From Sphingobium fontiphilum (GTDB lineage: Bacteria > Pseudomonadota > Alphaproteobacteria > Sphingomonadales > Sphingomonadaceae), in NCBI RefSeq assembly GCF_014196635.1, contig NZ_JACIEB010000006.1:1-64000 (forward strand): a stretch of 64,000 nt of DNA. Reading direction: 5' to 3'. Below the pieces are notes generated by a model. The model ran no database searches and was not told the DNA's origin. It worked only from the letters and a program-made list of their open reading frames with translations. The position numbers were made by a program, and so were the translations under genes. This document shows positions 7,961 through 16,358 of this stretch, piece by piece; within the stretch, counting starts at the first letter, position 1; each line of letters opens with the position of its first letter.

Positions 7961-9994
7961 GTGAAGATCACCGCCTTCGACCTGGCGCAGGATGAGAGCG
8001 GCAATGGCCTGTCGCTCCACCGCGTCGAGGCGGCGCCCGGTTTCTGGACGGCCCGCGTCAGTCAGGACATTCGGATCGTCCTGCACAAGGATGGCCAGCA
8101 TACGCTGCTGGCGTGGGTTGGCCATCATGACGACGCCTATCACTGGGCAGAGCGGCGCCGGCTGGTGCCGCATGAACGCACCGGGGCGATGCAGTTGGTC
8201 GAGATCGTTGAGCGAACCGAAGAGCGTCTCGTTTACACCAACACGGTCGAGGAAGCGGCGCCTGCGCCTGTCGCGGTACCCACGGGCGCGCTGGCGCGCC
8301 CGGCTTCGCGGGGCGACCTGCCCCCGGCAGGCCGCTCGCTCCCGCTACGCCCGTTCGCACAGCTTTCCGACGATGACCTGCTGAACGTCGGCGTGCCCCG
8401 CGACTGGCTGGACGCGGTCCGGTCGGCCGACGAGGCCAGCGTCGACGGCCTGTTCAGTTCGCTCCCGGATGAAGCGGCCGAAGCGCTGCTGGACTTTGCG
8501 ACCGGCGGGCGGTTGCAGGATCACGTGGCGCTTCAGGCCAGCCCGGGCGCCGATCCGTTTGCGCATCCAGACGCGCAGCGCCGCTTCCGGGCGGTCGATG
8601 GCGTCGAGGAACTCAAGGCCGCGCTGGATGCACCCTTCGCCCAATGGGCGGTGTTCCTGCATCCCGCGCAGCGCGCTCCGGTGACGCGCGACTGGCGCGG
8701 GCCGGCCCGCGTGTCGGGATCGGCCGGCACGGGCAAGACTATCGTGGCCCTTCACCGCGCTGTCCATCTTGCGGGCCGGACGGAGGCGCAGGTGCTGCTC
8801 ACCACCTTCTCGAAGCCGCTCGCCGCCAGTCTTGCTGGCAAGGCGGAACTGATGACAGAAGCGGCGCCGGACGCCCGCGCTCGTCTGACCGTGCGGGCCA
8901 TCGATCAGGCCGCCTATGAGCTTTACGTCCGCGCTTTCGGCCAGCCGAACATGGCGACGGCCTCTCAGGTGCGGGCAACGATCAAGGCGGCTATGGATAG
9001 CGGACTGGGCGCCGGTCACAGTCCGGCCTTCCTCTATGAGGAATGGGACGAACTGGTCGATGCCTGGGGGCTGCATGATGCAGATGCCTATGCCACCGTT
9101 CCACGCATCGGCCGCCGCACACGGCTTGGGCCCAAGCAGCGGGAAAGTGCGTGGGCCGTATTCGCCTTCGTGCGCGAACGGCTGGCCGCCCGAGGCGTCG
9201 TGACGACGGCCGATGTCTATGGGCGCCTGACGCGGTGGGTCGAGGATGGCGGACGACTTCCGTTCACGCATGTCGTCGTCGATGAGGCCCAGGATCTGTC
9301 GGTGGCTCAGGCGCGCTTCCTGGCGGCGGTTGGCCGAGCGGGCATAGCGGATGCACTATTCTTCACCGGCGATCTTGGTCAGCGCATCTTCCACCTCCCA
9401 TTCTCGTGGGCGAAACTCGGTCTGGACGTGCGGGGCCGGGCGCAGGTGCTGAAGGTTTGCTATCGGACTTCGCACCAGATCCGCCGCATCGCCGATCGGC
9501 TGTTGGCGAGCGAAATCACCGATCAGGACGGGATCGAGGAGAGCCGGCGCGGCACGGTTTCCGTATTCGACGGACCCGATCCTGCGATTGGACTGTTCGA
9601 TGATGCCGTAGCAGAAGCAGCCAGTGTGTCCACATGGCTGCGTTCGAGATTGGCGGAAGGCGTAGCGGCAAACGAGTTGGTCGTACTGGTGCGCAGCGAG
9701 CAGCAACTCGACCGAGGCCACGCCGCAGTGAAAGCGACAGGTTCCGACATGCGGGTCATGACGATGCATGACGCCAAGGGGCTGGAGTTCCGCACCGTGG
9801 CGGTCATGGCACTGGATGAGGATGTCCTGCCGGATCCGGGGCGGCTCTCCGGTATCGGAGATGTCGCCGATCTCGAGGCAATTCAGGATGCAGAGCGGCA
9901 CTTGCTTTATGTGGCGGCGACCCGAGCCAGAGATCACCTGATGCTGTCGGGTGTGGCACCGGGAAGCGAGTTCCTGGATGATATAATGAAATGA
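7961..9994 (+). CDS. UvrD-like SF1 helicase with RelE/ParE-like N-terminus, 5' end interrupted
   Basis: 677 residues from GTG 7961. SF1 motifs are GSAGTGKT (about 251–258), DEAQD (about 441–445), MTMHDAKGLEF (about 599) and LLYVAATRAR (about 648). The first about 70 residues (e.g. WTARVSQDIRIVLHK, HHDDAYHWAERR) match the RelE/ParE-like module at the start of a known UvrD-like helicase group. Coding homology continues upstream of the GTG: bases 7907–7960 read ASTFTKALDRLTSAEQKQ in the same frame, and an ATG at 7892 overlaps the previous stop (ATGA). A TAA at 7904–7906 lies between them. Either the gene was truncated by a nonsense mutation and reinitiates at GTG 7961 (or a CTG), or the stop is a sequencing error. 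It probably unwinds or translocates on DNA in the defence operon. Confidence 0.75.
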   Translation: MKITAFDLAQDESGNGLSLHRVEAAPGFWTARVSQDIRIVLHKDGQHTLLAWVGHHDDAYHWAERRRLVPHERTGAMQLVEIVERTEERLVYTNTVEEAAPAPVAVPTGALARPASRGDLPPAGRSLPLRPFAQLSDDDLLNVGVPRDWLDAVRSADEASVDGLFSSLPDEAAEALLDFATGGRLQDHVALQASPGADPFAHPDAQRRFRAVDGVEELKAALDAPFAQWAVFLHPAQRAPVTRDWRGPARVSGSAGTGKTIVALHRAVHLAGRTEAQVLLTTFSKPLAASLAGKAELMTEAAPDARARLTVRAIDQAAYELYVRAFGQPNMATASQVRATIKAAMDSGLGAGHSPAFLYEEWDELVDAWGLHDADAYATVPRIGRRTRLGPKQRESAWAVFAFVRERLAARGVVTTADVYGRLTRWVEDGGRLPFTHVVVDEAQDLSVAQARFLAAVGRAGIADALFFTGDLGQRIFHLPFSWAKLGLDVRGRAQVLKVCYRTSHQIRRIADRLLASEITDQDGIEESRRGTVSVFDGPDPAIGLFDDAVAEAASVSTWLRSRLAEGVAANELVVLVRSEQQLDRGHAAVKATGSDMRVMTMHDAKGLEFRTVAVMALDEDVLPDPGRLSGIGDVADLEAIQDAERHLLYVAATRARDHLMLSGVAPGSEFLDDIMK

Positions 9995-10025
9995 TACTGC
10001 AGGCATGTTTGCAGGCCGGAGAGGC

Positions 10026-10238
10026 TACGATAAAATTGTGTCGGATGCGTGCGATGCGTGGGATAAGGCAACCGAAAATTAGATGAAACTAAGGATCGCA
10101 CTCGACCATGCCGATCGTCCAGCCTTGGCTTTGAAATTGGAGCGCATAGCGTTGGCTGATCTTCCTTCCCGCGACCCTATGATCAAGACCAGAAGCCGGA
10201 TGAAGGCGACCTTCATGAACGGCAAAGAATTCTCATGA
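10026..10238 (+). pseudogene. Decayed 5' fragment of the DUF1963-like gene found at 11,270
   Basis: In the frame of ATG 10083 this stretch reads YDKIVSDACDAWDKATEN, then TAG (10080–10082), then MKLRIALDHADRPALALKLE, then RIALADLPSRDPMI. It parallels KKLVSDVRDTWDESTAS … ELRVALDHAYRPAWDLKLQ … RVALVDLPADKPMI in the gene at 11,270–12,097. Homology stops after PMI, and the frame ends at TGA 10236–10238, which overlaps the next gene's ATG. The internal stop and short length make it a remnant rather than a working gene. A 51-residue peptide from 10083 could still be translated. Confidence 0.65.
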
Positions 10239-11044
10239 GCGAAGAGGGGGCGGAGTTTTATTTCGCGGATGGCCTCCGAGCAGCACTCGGCGATAGTGTA
10301 GAGCGGTGGCTGCCCGCCATCATCGAGCAAGGGGTTGTGATCGAGGAGCGCGACGGCGCCTTTCTCCTCGCGTGGCCGACCCAGGAACACGGTATCATCG
10401 CATATATTCGCGCGGCCAAGAATGCGAAGAGCAATGCTGAGTTTGTCGCTGCATGGCCCTTCGCCCGGACTGGTAGGGCGCTTGATATCTGCATCAGGTG
10501 GTTCGACGGAGATCATGACAATCCAGATATCGTGCTGGCCCATTGTGCGTTCGGTGACGTCGGTTTCAGCGCTTTCGACACCTTCTGCCTTGCTTCCTAT
10601 TATCAGATGAGTGTGGGGTTGATCGCCGTCCGGGCTTACGTGCATGGCTGGGCCGTAAAATTGGAGCTTCCGTCAACGCAGCCCATAGTCCTCCTGCCGG
10701 ACCAGGTAAGCGCAAGTGTGCGGGAGGCGTTTGCGGAGCGTTTTGAGCAAGATGGCAAGGTGACCATCGAGACGAAGCAAATGGCAGCCCTCCTTCCGTA
10801 TCGCAAGGAATCAACGCCTCTGCATGAGATACGGGGTGTCGTGCAGGCCGTTAGCGAAGAGAAGGAAATGCTCAGCCTGTCTTTCATCACGTTAATCGTA
10901 ACGGTAGCCCGGCAGGACGATGGGACGCCGATGGACATCGAAATCACTGTCAGCAGTGAGGTCTGGCAGGGCGAGTGGCCAAAGGTCGGCAATGCCGTGC
11001 GCGGCCTCATATGGCTGCAAGCCATATTTGATGAGCCGTCATAG
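10235..11044 (+). CDS. Hypothetical protein between two gene remnants
   Basis: 269 residues from ATG 10235, which overlaps the TGA of the upstream remnant (ATGA). I recognise no family. The N-terminal half has aromatic-rich segments (EFYFADGL, FLLAWPTQEHGIIAYI, CIRWFDGD), and the C-terminal half alternates beta strands with acidic loops. There is no signal peptide or clear membrane segment. Its TAG overlaps the GTG that opens the following helicase remnant. It sits as an insert within a duplicated helicase/DUF1963-like unit of the island; whether it is a defence component is unknown. Confidence 0.5.
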   Translation: MSEEGAEFYFADGLRAALGDSVERWLPAIIEQGVVIEERDGAFLLAWPTQEHGIIAYIRAAKNAKSNAEFVAAWPFARTGRALDICIRWFDGDHDNPDIVLAHCAFGDVGFSAFDTFCLASYYQMSVGLIAVRAYVHGWAVKLELPSTQPIVLLPDQVSASVREAFAERFEQDGKVTIETKQMAALLPYRKESTPLHEIRGVVQAVSEEKEMLSLSFITLIVTVARQDDGTPMDIEITVSSEVWQGEWPKVGNAVRGLIWLQAIFDEPS

Positions 11045-11260
11045 TGGCGCGCCGCCATGCCTCAACTTTCACCAAGGCGCTGGACCGCCTTACCGCCCTG
11101 CAGCAGAAGCAGGGGCAGATTGCCGCTGTTGATCTGACCCGGGAAGGAGATCGTCCCAATCGCGGAGTCATTGTTCTACTCCACCCCCCCGAAATCCAAG
11201 TAGAGCGGAACCGGCAAGGTCGACCTTCGGGAGTTGAACCACATTGTCAAATGTCCAGTC
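11044..11260 (+). pseudogene. Decayed 5' fragment of the UvrD-like helicase gene
   Basis: GTG 11044 overlaps the previous TAG and opens MARRHASTFTKALDRLTALQ, then QKQGQIAAVDLTREGDRPN. This parallels ASTFTKALDRLTSAEQKQ, then VKITAFDLAQDESGNG, of the helicase at 7.9 kb. After RPN the similarity degrades. A frame-shifted trace DLRELNHIVK near 11,221–11,250 resembles the DIRIVLHK strand of the intact copy. Only the start of the RelE/ParE-like module survives and no helicase motif follows. It also shows what an intact upstream start of this gene family looks like here. Confidence 0.65.
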
Positions 11261-11269
11261 AGAGCAACC

Positions 11270-12097
11270 ATGTCTAACGACCTGTCGGCAATCAAAAAGC
11301 TGGTGTCGGATGTTCGGGATACGTGGGACGAATCGACCGCTTCGATGACCAAAAATCATACCGAACTGCGCGTGGCCCTCGATCACGCCTATCGGCCTGC
11401 ATGGGATCTAAAGCTGCAGCGTGTAGCATTGGTCGATCTTCCTGCCGACAAGCCTATGATCAACGGCCCGTTGTTCACCAGCGGAAAGCATCCCTGGCCT
11501 GCGGAGGAAGGCTTGCTCGCGGTACCGATTGTTCAACTCGACCTTGCGATCCTTGGTGCCTTATATGGGATCGATCTTGGCAAAGGACTTGTGCAGTTGT
11601 GGCACGGCGAGAAACGCCTGACTGCGCGTGTCATTGCGACCGAAGATCTCAGTCCATTCGCAGCAGCCATCACACCATTGATGCCAGGTGAAGCGATGGC
11701 GGCCTATCATTTCGAGCTTGGTGCTTATGGCCTGCCGTCATTCGTCAGCAACCCGCATCGCATCATCGGCTATCATGGCCCCTATCTGTTCGGCCCAATG
11801 GAGCATGATGAAGCGTTGAATCAGATGATTGCCGCACAATCGACGTCTAAGGTACTGCAAGCACAGCTAAAACGGCTTCGGAAGACGGTTCTGTCTGGGC
11901 GAAAACAATTTGCCCAGAATAATCGCATATTCGGCTCGTTCGACGCGTTGCACGTCGCCCCGGAAGATTTGCCGCCAACCCTTTTTTCCAGCATTGACGA
12001 GAATCTTCTCAATACAGGAGATGCGGGAATAATAACCTTGCATTATTCGAAATTGGATGAACAGATCATATTTTCGGGATATTTACAAAGTTATTGA
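11270..12097 (+). CDS. DUF1963/YwqG-like protein (tentative)
   Basis: 275 residues from ATG 11270 (MSNDLSAIKKL). The segment GKHPWP … VPIVQLDLAILGAL … GLVQLWHGE has the feel of DUF1963 (YwqG) proteins, which carry a WP motif, a Q(L/I)(N/D)L strand and a short beta repeat; the assignment is weak. The C-terminal third includes a basic helix (LKRLRKTVLSGRKQ). A fragment of the same gene lies at 10,026–10,238, so this family was once duplicated here. G+C is lower than in core genes, and very AT-rich DNA follows. Function unknown; the island context allows a defence-associated role. Confidence 0.55.
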   Translation: MSNDLSAIKKLVSDVRDTWDESTASMTKNHTELRVALDHAYRPAWDLKLQRVALVDLPADKPMINGPLFTSGKHPWPAEEGLLAVPIVQLDLAILGALYGIDLGKGLVQLWHGEKRLTARVIATEDLSPFAAAITPLMPGEAMAAYHFELGAYGLPSFVSNPHRIIGYHGPYLFGPMEHDEALNQMIAAQSTSKVLQAQLKRLRKTVLSGRKQFAQNNRIFGSFDALHVAPEDLPPTLFSSIDENLLNTGDAGIITLHYSKLDEQIIFSGYLQSY

Positions 12098-12237
12098 ACC
12101 GGAATATCTCTAATATTCAGTTGGCTAAATTGCTGATATTAAACTTAATTTAATTAAAACTTCTATAAATTATTGAATAATAGACCTGTATTTATTTGGT
12201 ATATTATATAAATGCGTCTACGTGAGCGGGGCAATGG
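12098..12237 (+). promoter_or_regulatory. AT-rich intergenic region with small palindromes
   Basis: About 140 bases of very AT-rich DNA separate the DUF1963-like gene from the truncated gene at 12,238. GAATAT/ATATTC (12,102–12,118) forms a small inverted repeat just after the stop codon, and ATTATTGAATAAT is near-palindromic at about 12,168–12,180. The segment TATATTATATAAA (about 12,201–12,213) is a plausible -10 region for the next gene. No good -35 was identified. The promoter call rests on composition and position. Confidence 0.35.
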
Positions 12238-13190
12238 ATGAACAACTCGACGCCAGCGGTATCGCCGCACTGGTACAATCCCCTGATGAGTGTCGAACTT
12301 CAAATCCGGCGACGGCTTACCGCCGCCGATGCTTCTCCGTTCATTGCTCATGTCGACCTCTCAGCCGCTGACGGGGATAAAGTTCGGGTCGGACTTCGTG
12401 CATTCGCGGAGGGTCGGGCTGCGAACATCGCGCAAGCGCTGACCAAGTTTCCCGCTGCAGCTGCATGGCTGATCGCCTCAGACCTCGCGCGCCAGTATCG
12501 AAGCGACATCGCCAGTGTCGTGACCAGTCAGATATACCCTCATATTGCCGCAGCGTTCGCGACCGATCCTATTGACCAAATGCATCGGCAGGAACTGGTA
12601 GGTGCGTTCCGCCGCGCGGCCGGGCGCTTCGGCTTGGTACTTCCTCCGCGGAAAACCAATTTCCTCGCCGACTCCTATGTCTGTCAGGCCGGGGCAGCGC
12701 GATCCCAGCTACCCGCGCTAGTGCGAGCTTTCCTCAAGGCGGAGGCATCTTTCGGATCACCGCCTGACGAGGACACCCAGCGCCTCAATATGTGGGAAGT
12801 CAGGTCGGCACAGACGTTTGCTCTTGGCCTGTCACGCATTCAGAACATCATGGTCTGGGACGAGAGCGCTTTTCATGCCGGCTGCTTTGCGCGTGCACGG
12901 CGCGGTGATGTCACTTGGCCACTGGCGAAGGAGATGGCGGCCGCAATCGCCGACATCGAAGCACAGGGCGGAATCGGCGGGCGGTCGATCGACGTCAGAG
13001 CGCGCATCGCACTTGTCGATTCCATTCCAGCCATCGTAGCTCCCGAGGGTGGCTCGATTGAAGTCAAGGTTGGCACTCGAACACGGACTGTCGCAGCCGG
13101 TCGTTCTTGGGAATTGCCAGCCCCGTGGCCGGCGCGGATCTATACCTCGAACCCCGGCAACCCCGACGAAGCCGGAACTGACCTGCCTTT
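12238..13190 (+). CDS. Truncated unknown island gene (3' end lost at the integrase junction)
   Basis: The genuine coding part starts at ATG 12238 (GAGCGGGG upstream; ATG 12286 is an alternative) and runs about 317 residues to about 13,190. The same frame stays open to 14,268, but from about 13,192 on it is only the antisense of the integrase remnant. The protein is soluble-looking, with an Ala-rich helical N-terminal half, FGLVLPPRKTNF, a WDESAFHAGCFARARRG stretch and a beta-rich end (GSIEVKVGTRTRTV). I do not recognise the family. The abrupt meeting with a truncated integrase suggests a deletion fused the two. Confidence 0.5.
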
Positions 13191-13191
13191 C

Positions 13192-14172
13192 TTAGCCCAG
13201 CCGACGCAGCGCCGCGTTGATGGTGTTTTCGCTCATCGGGCGCGTGCGCGTCCGGATCGACGGAAAAACGAAGCCGGCCGGACCCGTCGCGCCACGCACC
13301 TCCATGAGCACGGCCAGCGCCTGGCGGGACAGCGGCACACGGTGCGGCTTGCGCATTTTCGTCTTTTCGGCCGGGATCGTCCACAGCGCCGCGTCAAGGT
13401 CGATCTCCTCCCATCGCGCCTGTCGCAACTCGCCCGGCCGGACGAACACATGGGGAGCCAGTTGCAGCGCGAGCTTCGTCAGCCCCTGGCCTTCGTAACC
13501 GTCGATCGCGCGCAGCAGCTCGCCGACACGCTTGGGCTCGGTAATGGCTCCATAGTGCGTGACGCTGGGCGCCGTCAGCGCGCCCTTCAGGTCGCGCGTG
13601 GGATCGGAACGCAGCCGGGCGGTGGCGACGGCATAGCGGAAAACAGCACCGGCGAGTTGCAGCGTGCGCCGGGCGCTCTCGAGCTTGCCCTTTGCCTCGA
13701 TGCGACGGATCGCGCCCAGCACATCGGCCGGTTCAATCTGGTCGATCGGCAGGCGGCCGATGGACGTGTTGAGAAGCGACAGGAGATACTCGCTACGGTT
13801 CGCGGTCCCGGCCGCCCATGCCTTCTGACCGTCACGCTTGCGTTTGTCGCAATATTCGGCCGCCAGAGCCGCAAATGTGTTTTCGACCTGGAGAAGCGAA
13901 CGCACCTTCTCGCGCTGCTTTTCGCGAGCCGGGTCCTTGCCGGACGCAATGAGCTCGCGCGCCTCGTCGCGCCGTCGACGTGCGTCGCCCAGGCTCACGC
14001 TGGGATAGGTGCCCAGCGCAAGTTTCTTCTCCTTGCCGTCGATCCGGTATTTCTACCGCCAGAGCTTGCCGCCGGATGGTTGGACCAGCAGGAACAGCCC
14101 GAACGCGTCTCCCATCTTGTAGGGCTTGGCCCGCGGCTTCGCGTTCCTGATCGCAATGTCAGTGAGGGCCAT
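13192..14172 (-). pseudogene. P4-type tyrosine recombinase (integrase), doubly inactivated
   Basis: From ATG 14172 the frame reads MALTDIAIRNAKPRAKPYKM, the typical N-terminal arm-binding domain of P4-family integrases. Codon 40 is TAG (14,053–14,055), after GGKLWR and before KYRIDGKEKK; this position is normally a sense codon. The frame then continues with SVSLGDARRRRDEARELI and a catalytic-domain start, including RPGELRQARW (first active-site Arg). It ends at NTINAALRRLG plus TAA, so the HxxR box, the later His/Trp and the nucleophilic Tyr (about 75–80 residues) are missing. It lies next to the 3' end of tRNA-Gly, the usual position for an island integrase. The island should no longer excise by itself. 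Confidence 0.85.
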
Positions 14173-14194
14173 ATTCCGCCTCCTTCCCATCCGT

Positions 14195-14255
14195 GGCCCC
14201 TTGGGAGGGGGCCAGCCAAATCGGCCTTTTGGCCCCCGGCCCCCAATATGGCCCC
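14195..14255. repeat. GGCCCC direct repeats between integrase and tRNA
   Basis: GGCCCCC occurs at 14,230–14,236, 14,237–14,243 and 14,249–14,255. GGCCCC at 14,195–14,200 also pairs with GGGGCC at 14,208–14,213. The cluster lies between the integrase start and the tRNA attachment region. Integrase arm-binding sites are usually found there, so these could be arm sites or part of the integrase promoter. This is inferred from position; the repeats are short and GC-rich. Confidence 0.35.
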
Positions 14256-14370
14256 CGTCGATCTTTGAATGACCGCGAACGCGCGCGAACGCAATCGGCC
14301 GTCGAGTACCGGATTATCGCGCTTTTCGGTGGGCTGTAAAGACGCCTGCGAACGCCGTCGGAGAGGCAAG

Positions 14371-14444
14371 TGGAGCGGGTGAGGGGAATCGAACCCCCGT
14401 CGTCAGCTTGGGAAGCTGCTGCTCTACCATTGAGCTACACCCGC
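14371..14444 (-). tRNA. tRNA-Gly (anticodon CCC), CCA encoded
   Basis: The reverse complement folds as a cloverleaf. The acceptor GCGGGTG pairs with CACCCGC; the D-arm is GCTC/GAGC; the anticodon loop TTCCCAA gives anticodon CCC; the T-arm is GGGGG–TTCGATT–CCCCT; discriminator T is followed by an encoded CCA at 14,373–14,371. There is one mismatch at the base of the anticodon stem (G27/A43). Its 3' half is the presumed integration site of the island to the left, because the integrase remnant lies on that side. Confidence 0.93.
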
Positions 14445-14534
14445 GCGCAGTCCCCTTCGCACGGAAAGCGTCCGGCGGTCAATATCGCCGGTGGGGCCGG
14501 TGCGGGCGTGCGAAAGGCATGTGTAAACGGGCCG

Positions 14535-15314
14535 CTAGTCGAGGAAGACCGGCTTTCGTCCCTCGCGCGCGGCCAGCAATGTTTCGGCGTGGTCCGGCCC
14601 GGCCAGCAGCGTCCGTTGCTCGTCGGATTCGGCGATCAGGATCGCGCCGGCATCCTGATCCGCCGGTTCGTTGAACAGGCGCTTTGCCGCCCGCACCGCA
14701 CGAGGGCTGTTGGCGGCGATCATTCGCGCCAGAGCCGTGGCCTCCGCCAGCGGGTCGGCGGCGATCCGGGTGACGACGCCCAGCGCCACGGCTTCCTCAG
14801 CCGCGATGATCCGTCCGCTAAAGGTGAGGTCGCGCATCACATCGTCGCGGATGACGCCGCGGTAAAGCGCCATGCCGCCCAGATCGGGCACCAGTCCCCA
14901 GCGCGCCTCCATCACCGAAAGCCGCGCATCGGGCGCGGCAATGCGGATGTCGGCGGCCAGCGCGATCTGAAAACCCGCGCCCAGCGCCACGCCGCTGATC
15001 GCGGCGATCACCGGCACGGGCAGTGTGCGCCAGCCCCAGGCCGCCTGTTGCAGGGCGTTGGCCGGGCCATGGCTGCGCGCCATCAGGTCGGGCGCCTGCC
15101 CGCCCGCCAGCATGGCGAGGTCGATCCCCGCGCAGAAGTCGCCCCCCGCCCCCGACAGCACGACACAGCGCAAACCGGGCATGGCCGCCAGATCGTCGAT
15201 CGCCGCGCGAATGGCGACGAAAGCCTCCGCGTCCAGCGCATTCTTGCGGTCCGGGCGGTTCAGCCGAACGTCGGCGACGCCATCGGCCAACACAACGGTG
15301 ATGCGGTCGCTCAT
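14535..15314 (-). CDS. Enoyl-CoA hydratase/isomerase (crotonase) family protein
   Basis: 259 residues. ATG 15314 overlaps the stop of the upstream nitronate monooxygenase gene (ATGA). The crotonase fold is shown by LNRPDRKNALD near the N-terminus, the oxyanion-hole segment LSGAGGDFCAGIDL, and ISGVALGAGFQIALAADIRI. At the second catalytic position the sequence is MEARWGLVPDLGG, with Asp where many hydratases have Glu or Gly, so hydratase, isomerase or another crotonase activity cannot be decided. It probably acts on an acyl-CoA in cytosolic degradation, coupled to the flavoprotein. Confidence 0.85.
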   Translation of the reverse strand: MSDRITVVLADGVADVRLNRPDRKNALDAEAFVAIRAAIDDLAAMPGLRCVVLSGAGGDFCAGIDLAMLAGGQAPDLMARSHGPANALQQAAWGWRTLPVPVIAAISGVALGAGFQIALAADIRIAAPDARLSVMEARWGLVPDLGGMALYRGVIRDDVMRDLTFSGRIIAAEEAVALGVVTRIAADPLAEATALARMIAANSPRAVRAAKRLFNEPADQDAGAILIAESDEQRTLLAGPDHAETLLAAREGRKPVFLD

Positions 15315-16255
15315 GCCCTGCCCGCGCACAGCCGGTCCAGCGCCTCCCCATATTCGCGCTTCAGCCGCGCAATGACCGTTGCCGCAGGTTCAACGGCGTG
15401 GATCGCCCCAATGCCCTGCCCGCATCCCCAAATGTCGCGCCACGCCTTCTTGTCGGCTGCAATGGCGGCGAAATCCATCTTGCTGGGGTCCGATTGCGGC
15501 AGATTGTCGGGGTCCAGCCCCGCCGCCACGATCGACGGACGCATATAATTGCCATGCACTCCGGTAAACAGGTTGGAATAGACGATGTCATCGGCGCTGC
15601 AGTCGACTATCGCCTGCTTATAGGCGGGTGCGGCATTCGCTTCCTGCGTCGCGATGAACAACGACCCGGCATAGCCCAGATCAGCGCCCAGGGCGCGGGC
15701 CGCGGCGATCGAGCGGCCATGGGCGATGGCCCCCGACAAGGCCAGCGGACCGTCGAACCACTCGCGAATTTCCTGAATCAGCGCAAAGGGCGATTGCACG
15801 CCCGCATGGCCCCCCGCGCCCGCCGCCACCGCGATCAGGCCGTCCGCGCCCTTTTCGATCGCCTTGCGCGCGAAGCGATTGTTGATGACATCGTGCAGGA
15901 CGATGCCGCCATAGGAGTGAATGGCGGCGTTGACGTCCTCTCGCGCGCCCAGCGATGTGATGACGATGGGCGCCCGGTGCGCCACGCACAGGGCCAGATC
16001 CTCATCCAGCCGGGCGTTCGAGCGGTGCACGATAAGGTTGACGGCAAAGGGCGCATCCTGTTCGGTCAACTCGGACCCTAGCCGATGCAGCCATTCATCC
16101 AGCACGCCCGATGGACGGGCGTTGAGCGCCGGGAAAGCGCCGACGATGCCGGCCCGGCATTGCGCGATCACCAGTTCGGGCTGCGATATGATGAACATCG
16201 GCGCACCGATCAGCGGCAGCGACAGGCGCGACTGCAACAATGTTGGCAGAGCCAT
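15311..16255 (-). CDS. Nitronate monooxygenase family flavoprotein
   Basis: 314 residues. Start ATG 16255 is chosen for the AGGGAG ribosome-binding site just upstream. NMO/2-nitropropane dioxygenase features are PLIGAPMFIIS at the N-terminus, the FMN-binding GGHAG segment in AAGAGGHAGVQSPF, and ALSGAIAHGRSIAAARALGADLGYAG. These enzymes oxidise alkyl nitronates with FMN; class II-like bacterial members often have other substrates. Overlap with the crotonase gene by ATGA suggests a shared operon, perhaps for catabolism of an organic acid or nitro compound (inference). Confidence 0.88.
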   Translation of the reverse strand: MALPTLLQSRLSLPLIGAPMFIISQPELVIAQCRAGIVGAFPALNARPSGVLDEWLHRLGSELTEQDAPFAVNLIVHRSNARLDEDLALCVAHRAPIVITSLGAREDVNAAIHSYGGIVLHDVINNRFARKAIEKGADGLIAVAAGAGGHAGVQSPFALIQEIREWFDGPLALSGAIAHGRSIAAARALGADLGYAGSLFIATQEANAAPAYKQAIVDCSADDIVYSNLFTGVHGNYMRPSIVAAGLDPDNLPQSDPSKMDFAAIAADKKAWRDIWGCGQGIGAIHAVEPAATVIARLKREYGEALDRLCAGRA

Positions 16256-16358
16256 GCATCTCCCTCTCTTAACCCTTTGTCGTTCTGACACGGGGATCGC
16301 TAACACCGGCAACCCGGGCTGGCGAGCATCAAAATGCGGGATCGGAGGCTCCCACTGG

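Noticed and set aside
13140-13170. CGAACCCC/CCCGACG stretch resembling the tRNA-Gly 3' end (possible second att site)
   Set aside because: Only short matches separated by extra bases; not enough to call an attachment repeat.
14275-14355. Three GCGAACGC octamers near the tRNA
   Set aside because: Too short and irregularly spaced to support a repeat family in GC-rich DNA.
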